Source of the DNA: Aquimarina latercula DSM 2041
Lineage (GTDB): Bacteria; Bacteroidota; Bacteroidia; Flavobacteriales; Flavobacteriaceae
Assembly (NCBI RefSeq): GCF_000430645.1
Contig: NZ_KE387185.1
Span: 283,780 to 347,779 of the forward strand
Direction: 5' to 3'
DNA length: 64,000 nt
Notes under the pieces: model-generated
What the model saw: only the letters and a program-made list of their open reading frames with translations
What the model was told of the DNA's origin: nothing
Database searches by the model: none
Program-made: the position numbers and the translations under genes
In this document: positions 26,168 to 36,104 of the stretch, in pieces
Numbering within the stretch: position 1 is the stretch's first letter
Layout of the letters: the number at the start of each line of letters is the position of its first letter

Positions 26168-27790
26168 TTATTCTAAGATTTTATCATATTTGGTTTTATT
26201 TCCTAAAATTTCCTTGCTTTTTTTAATTTCTGGATTATGTGTAATATAATAGTCATATAATCCTTCTCGATATGTGTAACGTTTTACAATTTCATCTGTA
26301 AGTAAGTTTTTAATTTCAGTTTTATAGATATCTAATCCTTTTTCTTTAGAAGTTTTTATAGTTGCAAGTAATGCATTATAACTTTCAGAGATATCGGTAT
26401 CTAATTTTTCTTTTTTAGCAACTTGTAATGATTTTCTAAGCGATTTTTCTGTATCTGTTTCATAATTAAATCCACTTTTTTTGACAAAATTTTTAAAATC
26501 TTCGTAATCTTTATCTGTGAATTTAAAATTGCTAACATCCATATTTTGATGATTATAGTAGTATTTTGTTCCATAGTCAAATATAGCATCTGACTGAAGT
26601 AATGATGTTGTAATATTACTAAACTTAGATGTTTCCATTTCTATGTCTGGTTGAATTCCACCACCATCATATACAGTCCTTCCGTTTTTTGTTTTAAACG
26701 CTTTAAAATCTTGTTCATTAATTCTTACAGCTTTATTGTTTTCATCACGATTCCAATAATCTAAAGCTTGTATACATCTTCCACTTGGTGTGTAATAACG
26801 TGATATTGTTATTTTTAACTGTGTACCATAAGTTAATTTTTTAGGACGTTGTACTAATCCTTTTCCAAAACTTCTTGCACCTATAACAACTCCTCTATCT
26901 AAATCCTGTATGCTTCCTGCAACAATTTCGCTAGCAGAGGCGCTTCTACCGTTTACTAAAACTACTAAAGGAATATCGGTGTCAATAGGTGTTTTTTTAG
27001 TGAAATACTCTTTATTATATTTCTTTACAACGGATTTAGTAGTTGTAATTAATTCTCCTTTTGGAACAAATATGTTGGTAACATTAATAGCTTCACTAAG
27101 TAATCCTCCTGGATTACCTCTAAGGTCTAGAATTATTTTATCAGCACCTTTTGCTTTTAGGTCTTTTAATGCAGCTATGGTTTCTAATGATGCTTTGTTA
27201 TTAAATTTAGATAAAACAATATATCCTGTATTATCATCAAGTAAAGTAGAAAATGGAACCGCTTTTACTTCAATTTCTTCACGACTTAGGATTGTATTTT
27301 TTGTTTGATTTTGTCTTTTGTATGTAATTTCTACTTTAGTTCCACTAGCTCCTTTAAGAAGCTCTCCCGCATCTTCTTCGAAATCTGACACAACTACATC
27401 ACCAATCTTAATGATTTCATCTCCGGCTTTAAGACCAGCTTTATCAGCAGGATAATCTTTATAAGGTTCTACAATAATTATTTTGTCCTTTACTGTTTTT
27501 ACAGAAGCTCCAATTCCAGTATATTCTCCAGCGTTTCTAATTTTAGAAGCTTCTACATCTTGTTCATTCCAGTATTTAGTATATGGATCAAGATCGTCTA
27601 ACATCGCCTTAATCGCAGTATCCATAAGTTCTGCAGGATTTGTTTCATCCACATAATTCATGTTTAATTCTTTAAACATGGTAGTGAAAATTTCAATCTG
27701 TTTAGCAATTTCGAAAAAATCAGATTTAAAACTTACTGTTGATAGTAGTATAACAAGTGCAAGAGTAGGATAAAGAATTTTCTTTTTCAT
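26168..27790 (-). CDS. S41 family C-terminal processing peptidase
   Basis: 540 residues with an N-terminal signal or anchor segment (ILYPTLALVILLSTVSF). A PDZ domain follows (EYTGIGASVKTVKDKIIIVEP, DKAGLKAGDEIIKIGDV), then the protease core with GYIVLSKFNNKA and DLRGNPGGLLSEAI. The catalytic serine lies in NGRSASASEIVAGS (about 285) and the lysine in GARSFGKGLVQ about 25 residues later, the Ser-Lys dyad of CtpA/Prc. A C-terminal helical domain of about 150 residues completes it. It acts in the periplasm on protein C-termini. It lies 38 bp after rnpA on the same strand and is probably co-transcribed with it, an arrangement common in Flavobacteriia. Confidence 0.93.
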   Translation of the reverse strand: MKKKILYPTLALVILLSTVSFKSDFFEIAKQIEIFTTMFKELNMNYVDETNPAELMDTAIKAMLDDLDPYTKYWNEQDVEASKIRNAGEYTGIGASVKTVKDKIIIVEPYKDYPADKAGLKAGDEIIKIGDVVVSDFEEDAGELLKGASGTKVEITYKRQNQTKNTILSREEIEVKAVPFSTLLDDNTGYIVLSKFNNKASLETIAALKDLKAKGADKIILDLRGNPGGLLSEAINVTNIFVPKGELITTTKSVVKKYNKEYFTKKTPIDTDIPLVVLVNGRSASASEIVAGSIQDLDRGVVIGARSFGKGLVQRPKKLTYGTQLKITISRYYTPSGRCIQALDYWNRDENNKAVRINEQDFKAFKTKNGRTVYDGGGIQPDIEMETSKFSNITTSLLQSDAIFDYGTKYYYNHQNMDVSNFKFTDKDYEDFKNFVKKSGFNYETDTEKSLRKSLQVAKKEKLDTDISESYNALLATIKTSKEKGLDIYKTEIKNLLTDEIVKRYTYREGLYDYYITHNPEIKKSKEILGNKTKYDKILE

Positions 27791-27828
27791 ATTATGGATC
27801 TTTATTACTAGTAATAATAGGTTGAAAA

Positions 27829-28209
27829 TTATTGGTTTTCAATTTCTTTACTACTGAACTTTTGTAATATTTCTTTTATTTTAGATTCAACAATTATAGA
27901 ATCCGGCATTTTATTGCCGGTGTATAAAAACATAAAAGTAAAGTGATGGGTAGTGTTCTTGTCTACAAGATACTTATTTTTTCTATAATTTTCTCTTAAT
28001 AAACGTTTAATACGATTACGATCCACTGCTTTTTTAAAATTTCGTTTACTAACGGAAACAGTTGCTTGAATTGGTAAGTTTTTTTCTGAAATAGATTTTC
28101 TATAAATAAGTCGAATAGGATATTTACCAATTGATTTACCTTCAGAAAAAAGGAGCTCTATTTCCTTTTTACTTTTAAGTTTTTCATTTGTACTAAAAGT
28201 CGCTTTCAT
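27829..28209 (-). CDS. rnpA: Ribonuclease P protein component
   Basis: 126 residues. The N-terminal start FSTNEKLKSKKEIELLFSEG and the RNA-binding signature KAVDRNRIKRLLRENYR (60-76) are those of RnpA. With the RNase P RNA it removes 5' leaders from pre-tRNAs. In many bacteria rnpA stands next to rpmH and the origin; here it is followed by the S41 peptidase gene and rpmH is not adjacent. Confidence 0.95.
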   Translation of the reverse strand: MKATFSTNEKLKSKKEIELLFSEGKSIGKYPIRLIYRKSISEKNLPIQATVSVSKRNFKKAVDRNRIKRLLRENYRKNKYLVDKNTTHHFTFMFLYTGNKMPDSIIVESKIKEILQKFSSKEIENQ

Positions 28210-28257
28210 GAGGCAGTAAAAGTACAGATAAGATTTGAAATGAATATTTTATAAACA

Positions 28258-28295
28258 GAAAATCCGGTACTATTGGTTTAGCACCGGATTTTAAT
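28258..28295 (-). terminator. Terminator of the BNR-repeat T9SS protein gene
   Basis: Arms AAAATCCGGT and ACCGGATTTT around a loop of about 14 bases, with T-rich ends, 19 bp after the stop. Confidence 0.85.
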
Positions 28296-28313
28296 ATTAA
28301 AAATTTAAGTAAT

Positions 28314-31046
28314 CTATTTTTTGATAAAAACGATTGCTTTTTGTTCAGAAGCAGAGTTTAATTGTAAAATATAATTACCTTGAGCTAAATCACTTACATT
28401 AATTTGTTTATCATTATTTAGCACACCATTTTTTAATTGTTTTCCGTTAATACTGAAAACTTTATAGTCCAAGCGATTTTCTAAAAGTGAATTTTCTACT
28501 ACTACATTTAATACATTATTAGCAGGATTAGGCCAAGCTAATATGCTAGAATCTAAAGGATCGGTATCATCTACAGAAAGTGTTGATGTTTCTATAGTTG
28601 CTTCGTACATACCATTACCATGAGTACCTATTAAAAGTTTATTATCCGCTGGTCGATAAGCCATTGCACTAACAACAGCAAAACCAATTTGATTCGGTGC
28701 TTCTATTTCCCAATCTTCGTTAACTGGATCAGTAGAACTATATAAACCTCTAGCTGTACCTACAAAATATCTTGTTTCATTATTAACTTCTGTAATACTG
28801 ACAGATCGTATAGAAAAATCTGCTAAATTTCTTTCAGCTATAGTCCATAATGGGGTCGCAGAAGTTGCATTGTTAGTTATGTATATATTCGTTATACCAT
28901 AATTAGAATAAGTAACCATTACTATATCTCTATTGTTTGGATGAACTGCTATACCACTAACAGAACCACGGTCGGTTCTTGCTTGAGCTGGTGTAATATC
29001 TACAGTACTACCTAATCCAAAAGCACCTTGAGGGTTATCTAATCTAACCAAACTTCCTGAACTACCTCCCATTAATAAATAACTTGTTGAAGCATCATAT
29101 GCACCCCAAGTAACAGAAAATTGTGTAATATTTTCATTTGCAGGACCGCTTGAATTGGTAGCTGAACTCATAGTACCCATATTTGCCCAACTATCTGATG
29201 CAACCGCACTGGATTCTGTAGTTCTATAAAGATTTTGTCTACCAGCGTAATATAACGCATTATTATTGCTTGGATCTAAATAAAAATACGTGACAAACTG
29301 GCTATTAGATCCATCAGGTGTAATTTCTTGTCCATTAGGACAATCTCTAAACATTCTCCCATTTTGAAAACCATAAAAGAATGGAAGACAGGTGTCATCA
29401 TTAGAAATAGCTACCGCAACACCATCACCACCTGCTACACTAGACATGGATGTAAGATCAGGTCTTCCAAAATCAGTACCACCTGCTGTAGTTCCATTAT
29501 CTTGCGCACCACCTATAACAATATCGGATCCACTATTCGGGGTTATTGCTACATTATAGTATTGATATGTTTGATAGTTGTTATTTAAGTTTGTCCATCC
29601 AACGGTTGCTACAGTGGCGTCAGCTCTATGAATTCCTCCATCGGTACCACTAAATAAAATATCTGGATTATTAGGATCAAAAACAAGTGCGTGAATATCT
29701 GGATGGTGTTGGGCTCCTCCTCCTAAATTATACAAACTATAACCCGAATTATCTCTGTAACCACCTATTCTAGTAAATTGGACAAAATCAGTAATATTTG
29801 ATGCTCTATATGCATTAGTTCCACCTATAACTACAAAATTTTCATCATCTGGTTTTACGCTGACAACAAGGTCATATCCACCTTGTACTGCAATTGGATC
29901 ATTTCCGGATGAATCACCACCTGGTTCATCTGGCATTCGAGTAGAAAAATCAGTCCAAGTTCCTGTACCACTATCATTCCATCTCCATAGACCAGCTTCT
30001 ATTAATGATCCCGATACCGTAAATAGAGTATATACGATATTTTCATTAGATGGTGCAATTGCAAGAACTGTTCTACCACTTGCACCAAAACCAGGGTCAG
30101 TATTAGAACCAATTCTTGTAAAAGTATCAGTTCCATTTTCTGATCTCCATACACCACCAGTGCTCGAAGAAGATCCGGAAAATGCAGCATATACAATTCC
30201 AGTACTGGTAATTGCTAAATCAGAAAAGAAATTACCACCAGAATCTAATTCAACATTCCAAGTGCTGCCATCAAATCTTCTAATTGCCCCACCAGCTCCA
30301 GCATATAAATCACCAGTAATTGGATGTACGGCAATTTTATACATAAAATCAAAAGGAGAATCATTTGCTTCTTGAGTTGAGGCAGTACTAGGCATTTGAT
30401 TCCAAGTTATACCATTATCTGTAGATTGCCAAATTCCTTGACCTAAAAAAGTAGCTCCGTTTCCGGAAGCACTATTACCTTGACTTTCTCCTGTTCCATA
30501 GTACCAAATATTTTCAAACCCAGTTCTTGGATCTTGAGCAATAGTAGTTACATTATGAATTTCATTATTTGAAGAAACCTTAGTCCAACTTGCTCCTCCA
30601 TCAGTAGTTCTAAAAACTCCACTACTTACTCCACCAGCGATTATTGTATTACTTGTTGCATCGCCTCTATCAATTACTAAAGAACGTGTTCTACCTCCTA
30701 GATTAGAAGGGCCTCTGGATATGTAAGAAGCATTACTAGCTGCTTTAGAGTTTTTAGATTGAATCGAGAGATCACTAGAAATAACTATTTCTTTTTGCTT
30801 TTCTTCAGCAGGTATTATACCTGTTGAAGGATTTGCTTGAATATTAAATTCATGTTTCCATCTTTCTTCTGCAAAACGACGCCTTTCTTCCATCGTTTTT
30901 CCTTTCTTTTTTCCTTCTTTTTTAAAAGGGACAAATTCCTTAACAGCTTGATTTTTGTTAATTTCATCTTTACTAAAATAAGTAAGAAATACAACAAGGG
31001 AAATCAAAATTACTGAAATAGGTATTAGTAATTTTCTTTTTTTCAT
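28314..31046 (-). CDS. Secreted BNR/sialidase-like beta-propeller protein with type A T9SS sorting domain
   Basis: 910 residues. The N-terminus is a signal segment (LLIPISVILISLVVFLTYF) preceded by KKRK. A charged pro-region follows (EERRRFAEERWKHEFNIQAN, then PSTGIIPAEE), known in flavobacterial proteins of this layout. The body has BNR/Asp-box-like repeats (SSGVFRTTDGGASWTKV, GQGIWQSTDNGITWNQM, GVWRSENGTDTFTRI, GIHRADATVATVGWTN), indicating one or two beta-propellers like sialidase or VPS10-type proteins. The last about 75 residues (WPNPANNVLNVVVEN ... YKVFSINGKQL ... LAQGNYILQL) are a type A T9SS sorting domain, so it is exported and surface-bound or released. No catalytic sialidase Arg triad was confirmed; enzymatic function is uncertain. 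Confidence 0.88.
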   Translation of the reverse strand: MKKRKLLIPISVILISLVVFLTYFSKDEINKNQAVKEFVPFKKEGKKKGKTMEERRRFAEERWKHEFNIQANPSTGIIPAEEKQKEIVISSDLSIQSKNSKAASNASYISRGPSNLGGRTRSLVIDRGDATSNTIIAGGVSSGVFRTTDGGASWTKVSSNNEIHNVTTIAQDPRTGFENIWYYGTGESQGNSASGNGATFLGQGIWQSTDNGITWNQMPSTASTQEANDSPFDFMYKIAVHPITGDLYAGAGGAIRRFDGSTWNVELDSGGNFFSDLAITSTGIVYAAFSGSSSSTGGVWRSENGTDTFTRIGSNTDPGFGASGRTVLAIAPSNENIVYTLFTVSGSLIEAGLWRWNDSGTGTWTDFSTRMPDEPGGDSSGNDPIAVQGGYDLVVSVKPDDENFVVIGGTNAYRASNITDFVQFTRIGGYRDNSGYSLYNLGGGAQHHPDIHALVFDPNNPDILFSGTDGGIHRADATVATVGWTNLNNNYQTYQYYNVAITPNSGSDIVIGGAQDNGTTAGGTDFGRPDLTSMSSVAGGDGVAVAISNDDTCLPFFYGFQNGRMFRDCPNGQEITPDGSNSQFVTYFYLDPSNNNALYYAGRQNLYRTTESSAVASDSWANMGTMSSATNSSGPANENITQFSVTWGAYDASTSYLLMGGSSGSLVRLDNPQGAFGLGSTVDITPAQARTDRGSVSGIAVHPNNRDIVMVTYSNYGITNIYITNNATSATPLWTIAERNLADFSIRSVSITEVNNETRYFVGTARGLYSSTDPVNEDWEIEAPNQIGFAVVSAMAYRPADNKLLIGTHGNGMYEATIETSTLSVDDTDPLDSSILAWPNPANNVLNVVVENSLLENRLDYKVFSINGKQLKNGVLNNDKQINVSDLAQGNYILQLNSASEQKAIVFIKK

Positions 31047-31240
31047 ACGTAATAGTTTAATTATTCTGACAATTTTTATTTAAATAATACTTTCTAACAT
31101 TTTATATATAACAGTTAAGCAATATAAAACCCTAAAAAATCATAATAAAACATTAAAGATAGCCAAAATAAGGGCTTTTTTAACAAAAAAACAATGATCT
31201 CATTTATTTAACACTAAATGAGTTAAGATCATATTCAAAA

Positions 31241-31280
31241 AAAAAGACCCTCTATATATATAATTATATAAGGGTCTTTA
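31241..31280 (-). terminator. Terminator of the M1 peptidase gene
   Basis: Arms AAAGACCCT and AGGGTCTTT around an AT-rich loop, with a T run on the minus strand after the second arm. Confidence 0.85.
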
Positions 31281-31302
31281 TAATATTTTAGGGAATTATT
31301 AT

Positions 31303-33135
31303 TTATTGAGAGAAATTATTATTGTTGATATTTATATCTGCCATTTGTTTAGTAATGTCAATTTCAATTGACTTTATACTAGATTTATATTTAGATATTT
31401 CCAGTGAATAGTTCGGGTGGGTCCAAGTCCAATCAGATAAAATTGTACGATTCATTTTAGGAAATGGATTAGTTTTATTTTTCCTCATCATTCTTAGTGG
31501 GATATAGAAGGATTCTTTGGTTCCATCCATATACTCTATATACAAATCAACAGGCATTGGCATTAGTCCAATACGCTCTAATGTAATTGAAGTGGTATTC
31601 CCTTTTTCCGAAACTTCTTTTATTCCATAGTCTACTGTATTTGTAGTTTGGGTCCAATCTGTAAGATACCAATCTAGTTGTATTCCTGATACTTTTTCTG
31701 CTATTCGTTTAAAATCATTAGGCGTAGGGTGCTTAAATTTCCATTCATCAAAATATCTATGGATTGTTTTTGATAAATTTTCTTCTCCTATTACATAACC
31801 AAGTTGTGCCATAAAAACCGCCCCTTTAGCATATGCAGACGCTCCATATGCTCCATTTCTTGTATAACGGTCAGCATGTGTGGATTGAGGTTGTTCTATA
31901 CCAGAAGTAGCCAATTGAAAATATCCTCGATACATTCCTGTCATTGGATTATTTTTGTTTTGTTCCATTACTTTATCCATTGCTAATGTAGAAATGTAGC
32001 TCGTAAAACCTTCGTCCATCCATTCATGTTTGGCTTCGTTTGTAGCTAATATGTGTTGAAACCAAGCATGAGCCATTTCGTGAGCTGTAACTCCTACTAA
32101 ACTTCCAAAGCTTCTTCCTCCTGTAATCAAAGTACACATTGCGTATTCCATTCCTCCATCTCCTCCTTGAATAATAGAATATTGGTCATATGGATACTTT
32201 CCAATTGTAGTACTAAAATATTTCATTAAGTCTACAGACTTAGGTTGTAATTTTTTCCAGTTTTCTAGATATTCCTCTTTGTTTTTGTATAAAAAATGAA
32301 GTACTGGTCCATCAGGAACTTGAACTGTATCATGGATATATTCTGGGTCTGCTGCCCAGGTAAAGTCGTGGACATTAGGAGCTATAAAGTGCCAAGAAAG
32401 TTTTTTTCCTTTGCGTTTTATTTTAGTCCCTGGTTTTTCATAACCATATCCTATTTCTTGAGGGTTCTGTAAATATCCAGATCCTCCTAAAATGTAATTC
32501 TTATCAATGTTTATAGTAACATCAAAGTTACCCCACACTCCATGGAATTCTCTAGCTATATAAGGGTCTGCGTGCCAGCCTTCAAAGTCATACTCAGCCA
32601 TTTTAGGATACCATTGAGTCATTGATAATGCTACGCCCTCACTACTATTGCGTCCAGAACGACGTATTTGATTTGGAACTTGGCCATCAAAATTCATGGA
32701 AAAAGTAACTTTTTTTCCAGGAGCAATAGGTTCATTGAGTTCTACTTCTAAGACAGTTCCGGCTATTTCATAAGTTACTTCTTTTCCGTTTTGTTTTAAA
32801 GAAGATATTTTTAAGTATCCTATTTCTTCTGGAGTAAGTTTACTAATTCTATCCATTACTCTAGGATCTGGATCCTCAATATTTCTAGAGCGAACATCCA
32901 TCTCACTTCCTGGTTGGAATGCATTGAAATAAAGATGATAAAAGACCTGATATAATGAATCAGGTGAATTATTTGTATATACAAGTTCTTGTGTTCCTTT
33001 ATACTGGAAATTTTCTACATTCATATCCACGTTCATTTTGTAATCAACGTGTTGTTGCCAATAACTTGTATTGTTTTGTGCTGAAACACCTAAAACGGAT
33101 ATTAAGAATCCAATTGAAATTATTTTAGAGATCAT
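31303..33135 (-). CDS. M1 family metallopeptidase
   Basis: 610 residues with a signal peptide (MISKIISIGFLISVLGVSAQ). The zinc site is HEMAH (about 350) followed after 18 residues by the third ligand Glu (HEXXH-X18-E, in EWMDEGF), and the GGMEYAM exopeptidase motif (here GGDGGMEYAM) binds the substrate N-terminus. N-terminal beta-sheet and C-terminal helical parts match M1 aminopeptidases. It should cleave N-terminal residues from peptides in the periplasm or outside. It follows the S8 peptidase gene after a 6-bp gap and shares its strand with the MBL-fold gene, so these three form an operon. Confidence 0.94.
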   Translation of the reverse strand: MISKIISIGFLISVLGVSAQNNTSYWQQHVDYKMNVDMNVENFQYKGTQELVYTNNSPDSLYQVFYHLYFNAFQPGSEMDVRSRNIEDPDPRVMDRISKLTPEEIGYLKISSLKQNGKEVTYEIAGTVLEVELNEPIAPGKKVTFSMNFDGQVPNQIRRSGRNSSEGVALSMTQWYPKMAEYDFEGWHADPYIAREFHGVWGNFDVTINIDKNYILGGSGYLQNPQEIGYGYEKPGTKIKRKGKKLSWHFIAPNVHDFTWAADPEYIHDTVQVPDGPVLHFLYKNKEEYLENWKKLQPKSVDLMKYFSTTIGKYPYDQYSIIQGGDGGMEYAMCTLITGGRSFGSLVGVTAHEMAHAWFQHILATNEAKHEWMDEGFTSYISTLAMDKVMEQNKNNPMTGMYRGYFQLATSGIEQPQSTHADRYTRNGAYGASAYAKGAVFMAQLGYVIGEENLSKTIHRYFDEWKFKHPTPNDFKRIAEKVSGIQLDWYLTDWTQTTNTVDYGIKEVSEKGNTTSITLERIGLMPMPVDLYIEYMDGTKESFYIPLRMMRKNKTNPFPKMNRTILSDWTWTHPNYSLEISKYKSSIKSIEIDITKQMADININNNNFSQ

Positions 33136-33141
33136 TTTGTT

Positions 33142-34821
33142 TTATTTTGATAGTTTTTCCGCCAAAATCAAAGCGTTATATAAATTTACCATTTTTCCGG
33201 ATTTAGATAATTCTGTAAATTTATTAGATTTAGTTTCATCACCCCCTATTATTACGGTGGCAGTTGTACTTAATCCACTATCCATTAATATTTGTTTTAC
33301 TTGAGAAGCCTTTAATTTTGGATAATAAGATCGAATAAGAGCGGCAACACCAGAAACTGCAGGTGCAGCCATAGATGTTCCTTGAAGATATTCGTATGTA
33401 TTAGATGGGGTTGTGGCCCATATTTTAACCCCAGGTGCAAATGCATCTACATTGTTTTTTCCATAATTAGAGAAATTCGCTACAAGATTAGATCCGTATT
33501 TATAATTTAAAGCTCCTATTGTAATAAAATTATTAGAAATTTCAGATGAATTATCAATTTGATCATTTGGATATACAAGTTTTTGATCTAAATCTAACCC
33601 TTCATTACCAGCAGCATTAACAATCAACACATCATTTTCCCCAGCATATTTAATAGCGTCTCTAACCCATTCTGGGTGTGTAGAATAGTATTTTCCAAAG
33701 CTTGTATTAATAACTTTCGCTCCATTGTCTACAGCATATCGAATCGCTAAAGCAATATCTTTGTCATATTCATCACCGTTAGGAACTGCTCTAATTGCCA
33801 TTATTTCTACATTTTTGGCGATACCATTAACTCCTTTCCCATTATTTCGCTCAGATGCTATAATTCCAGAGACGTGAGTTCCGTGTTTTATCCCTTCTTT
33901 ATCGGGATTAGGACCCATAACATTATTATTTCCATAATTAGTATCAGTTATATCATCTACATTATCACCAACTTTAGTTCTACCATCAAATTCTACATTG
34001 ATATGATAGTTTAATTGTTCCGTAAAATGATCTACACCACCACTTAGGTTTTCGATAAAATCTGGTATGGTCTCTCCTTCTTCTAAAAACCCAAACATAT
34101 GAGAAAGCAAAGCAATGTATTGTTGCATTTCTGGTGTATCCGCTTTTACGGCAAGAAGTTCCTGTTGCGAATAATTTTCTTTACCAATTACTTCGCTAAT
34201 CTTTTTATGAGAAGGTTTTACTTGTTGTAAAATCTGTTCGTATTGGTTTTTACTACCAAGAGCTTGTTGATACTCTTTTTCTAAATCGGCTTTAGCTTCT
34301 ATATACATTTGGTATTCTTCTTTATCAGAAGAAGCAACAGAAGCTAGATTTTTCCCTTCATATTTTGGTTTTAATTTTTTAACGATTCTGGTATATTCAA
34401 GATTCTCATTTTCAGAATCTCCTAAAAAATTCCAACCGTGGATGTCATCGATATATCCATTTTGATCATCGTCTTTTCCATTATTTTTGATTTCCTTAGG
34501 ATTAGTCCAGATCACATCGTCTAAATCTTCGTGTTCAATGTCAACACCACTATCAATAACTCCAACGATAACCGTTTGACCAACTTTATTTTTGATTAGT
34601 TCATTATACGCCCTGTTAACACTCATTCCGGGTATTGTATCTTTTATTAAATCACTAGCATTCCAATTTTTTAATTGAGTCTCGGTTAATACTATATTTT
34701 TTAATGGAATAGAATCAATATTTTCTATAGGAGTGGACACTATAGCTGGAGTTCCACAACTACTTAATATAATGGATGATGTTATTGAAGCAATTAGTAA
34801 TTTATTAGACTTGGGAATCAT
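33142..34821 (-). CDS. Subtilisin-like S8 serine peptidase lipoprotein with a large insert
   Basis: 559 residues from the ATG at 34821; longer frames (34845, 34875) would overlap the upstream MBL-fold gene, while this start leaves a 7-bp gap and gives a clean lipoprotein signal (MIPKSNKLLIASITSSIILS, then SCG). The catalytic triad is visible: Asp90 in VIGVIDSGVDIEHEDLDD-type sequence (IVGVIDSGVD), His313 in HGTHVSGIIAS and Ser483 in GTSMAAPAVSGVAAL, with the oxyanion Asn in VNAAGNEG (406). The Asp and His are 223 residues apart, against about 30-60 in ordinary subtilases; the insert contains a helical charged stretch (EEYQMYIEAKADLEKEYQQA). It acts on proteins in the envelope. Confidence 0.92.
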   Translation of the reverse strand: MIPKSNKLLIASITSSIILSSCGTPAIVSTPIENIDSIPLKNIVLTETQLKNWNASDLIKDTIPGMSVNRAYNELIKNKVGQTVIVGVIDSGVDIEHEDLDDVIWTNPKEIKNNGKDDDQNGYIDDIHGWNFLGDSENENLEYTRIVKKLKPKYEGKNLASVASSDKEEYQMYIEAKADLEKEYQQALGSKNQYEQILQQVKPSHKKISEVIGKENYSQQELLAVKADTPEMQQYIALLSHMFGFLEEGETIPDFIENLSGGVDHFTEQLNYHINVEFDGRTKVGDNVDDITDTNYGNNNVMGPNPDKEGIKHGTHVSGIIASERNNGKGVNGIAKNVEIMAIRAVPNGDEYDKDIALAIRYAVDNGAKVINTSFGKYYSTHPEWVRDAIKYAGENDVLIVNAAGNEGLDLDQKLVYPNDQIDNSSEISNNFITIGALNYKYGSNLVANFSNYGKNNVDAFAPGVKIWATTPSNTYEYLQGTSMAAPAVSGVAALIRSYYPKLKASQVKQILMDSGLSTTATVIIGGDETKSNKFTELSKSGKMVNLYNALILAEKLSK

Positions 34822-34828
34822 AGAATTT

Positions 34829-35689
34829 TTAATTAAATATTTCATTACAAGTAAAAGTTTCTTTGTATCGTACACCTTTATCGGTTTGTTGTACAGTAAT
34901 TATTTCATTATGTGCATCGTGTTCCATAAACAAATACCAATTATTTAAGGCCGCATTTTCCAAAAATAATTTTTTCTCCGGTAATGTTAATAATGGTCTA
35001 GTATCATATCCCATAACATAAGGTAATGGAATGTGACCAGCTGTAGGCAATAAGTCTGCCATAAACACAATTGTTTTTTCTTTATATTTTATGTTCGGGA
35101 TCATTTGTTTTTCTGTGTGACCATCTACAAATAATACGCCAAACCCTAATTCAGTGTTTTTTTGAAATGTTTCTCCTGTTCTAGAAATAAAATGAAGGTG
35201 TCCACTTTCTTGAATAGGAAGAATATTTTCTTTTAAGAAAGAAGCTTTTTCTCTGACATTAGGTTCTGTAGCCCAACTCCAGTGATTTTCATTACTCCAT
35301 ACTTTAGCATTTTTAAATGCTAATTCATAACCAGTTTTATTTTTATTCCATTGTACCACACCTCCGCAATGATCAAAATGTAAATGAGTAATAAAAACAT
35401 CTGTAATATCATCTCTATTGAACCCTTTTTCTTTTAGAGACTTATCTAAATTATCATCTCCCCAAAGAGAATAGTATCCAAAAAATTTATCTGATTGTTT
35501 ATCTCCCATTCCAGAATCAATGAGAATCAGACGATCTCCATCTTCAATTAATAGGCATCTTGCAGCAATATCTATTAGATTATTAGCATCAGCTGGATTT
35601 GTTTTGTTCCACAGGACTTTGGGAACGACGCCGAACATGGCGCCACCATCAAGTTTAAAGTTTCCTGCTTTTACAGCATGTAATTTCAT
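34829..35689 (-). CDS. MBL-fold metallohydrolase (lactonase-like)
   Basis: 286 residues without a signal peptide. The metal site is THLHFDHCGG (101-110, H-x-H-x-D-H), with later ligands in FVDGHTEKQMI and FMADLLPTAGHIP. Overall length and the opening (GAMFGVVPKVLWNKTNPADANNLIDIA) fit the AHL-lactonase-like or MBL hydrolases that have the long N-terminal segment. The substrate is unknown: lactones, esters and other compounds are possible. It is the first gene of the MBL-S8-M1 operon. Confidence 0.87.
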   Translation of the reverse strand: MKLHAVKAGNFKLDGGAMFGVVPKVLWNKTNPADANNLIDIAARCLLIEDGDRLILIDSGMGDKQSDKFFGYYSLWGDDNLDKSLKEKGFNRDDITDVFITHLHFDHCGGVVQWNKNKTGYELAFKNAKVWSNENHWSWATEPNVREKASFLKENILPIQESGHLHFISRTGETFQKNTELGFGVLFVDGHTEKQMIPNIKYKEKTIVFMADLLPTAGHIPLPYVMGYDTRPLLTLPEKKLFLENAALNNWYLFMEHDAHNEIITVQQTDKGVRYKETFTCNEIFN

Positions 35690-36104
35690 AATTGGTATAA
35701 AAATCTTTGCAAAATAGAAAAAATGCTAAGGATCAGGATTTAATTTGTAGACTTTTTAACAATATTTCATCAGAATTGATCCGATAAATAATTTTTTCTA
35801 ACGCAATAATATATTAAATAGAACTTTATTTTCTTTTACTTTGACGTGGATAAGGATTAAATGGTAATCAAAGAAATCTATCATTATCATAGATCGGTAA
35901 CTGTTATTATTACTATTATCAGAAAATGAAACTGCGATAAGTAGCGATTTTAAACTTATAATCTAAAAGTTTGTTCAATACAGTTATGTCTAAAAAATAA
36001 GAACGGAACAGATTGTTAATTTTCCTAATTATAAAATTGATGAGAGATATGCATTTCTAAAAAAAATCTCATATTTTGCTAATCATTATAATTATAGTAA
36101 AAGC
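35690..36104. other. Gene-free divergent region
   Basis: 415 bp between the divergent MBL-fold and antiporter genes. It must hold two promoters, but I could not find a TAnnTTTG element with a TTG partner on either strand. No repeat, RNA gene or hairpin stands out. Confidence 0.4.

Noticed and set aside
28314-31046. Naming the BNR-repeat protein a sialidase
   Set aside because: Only propeller repeats are visible; the arginine triad and catalytic Tyr/Glu were not confirmed.
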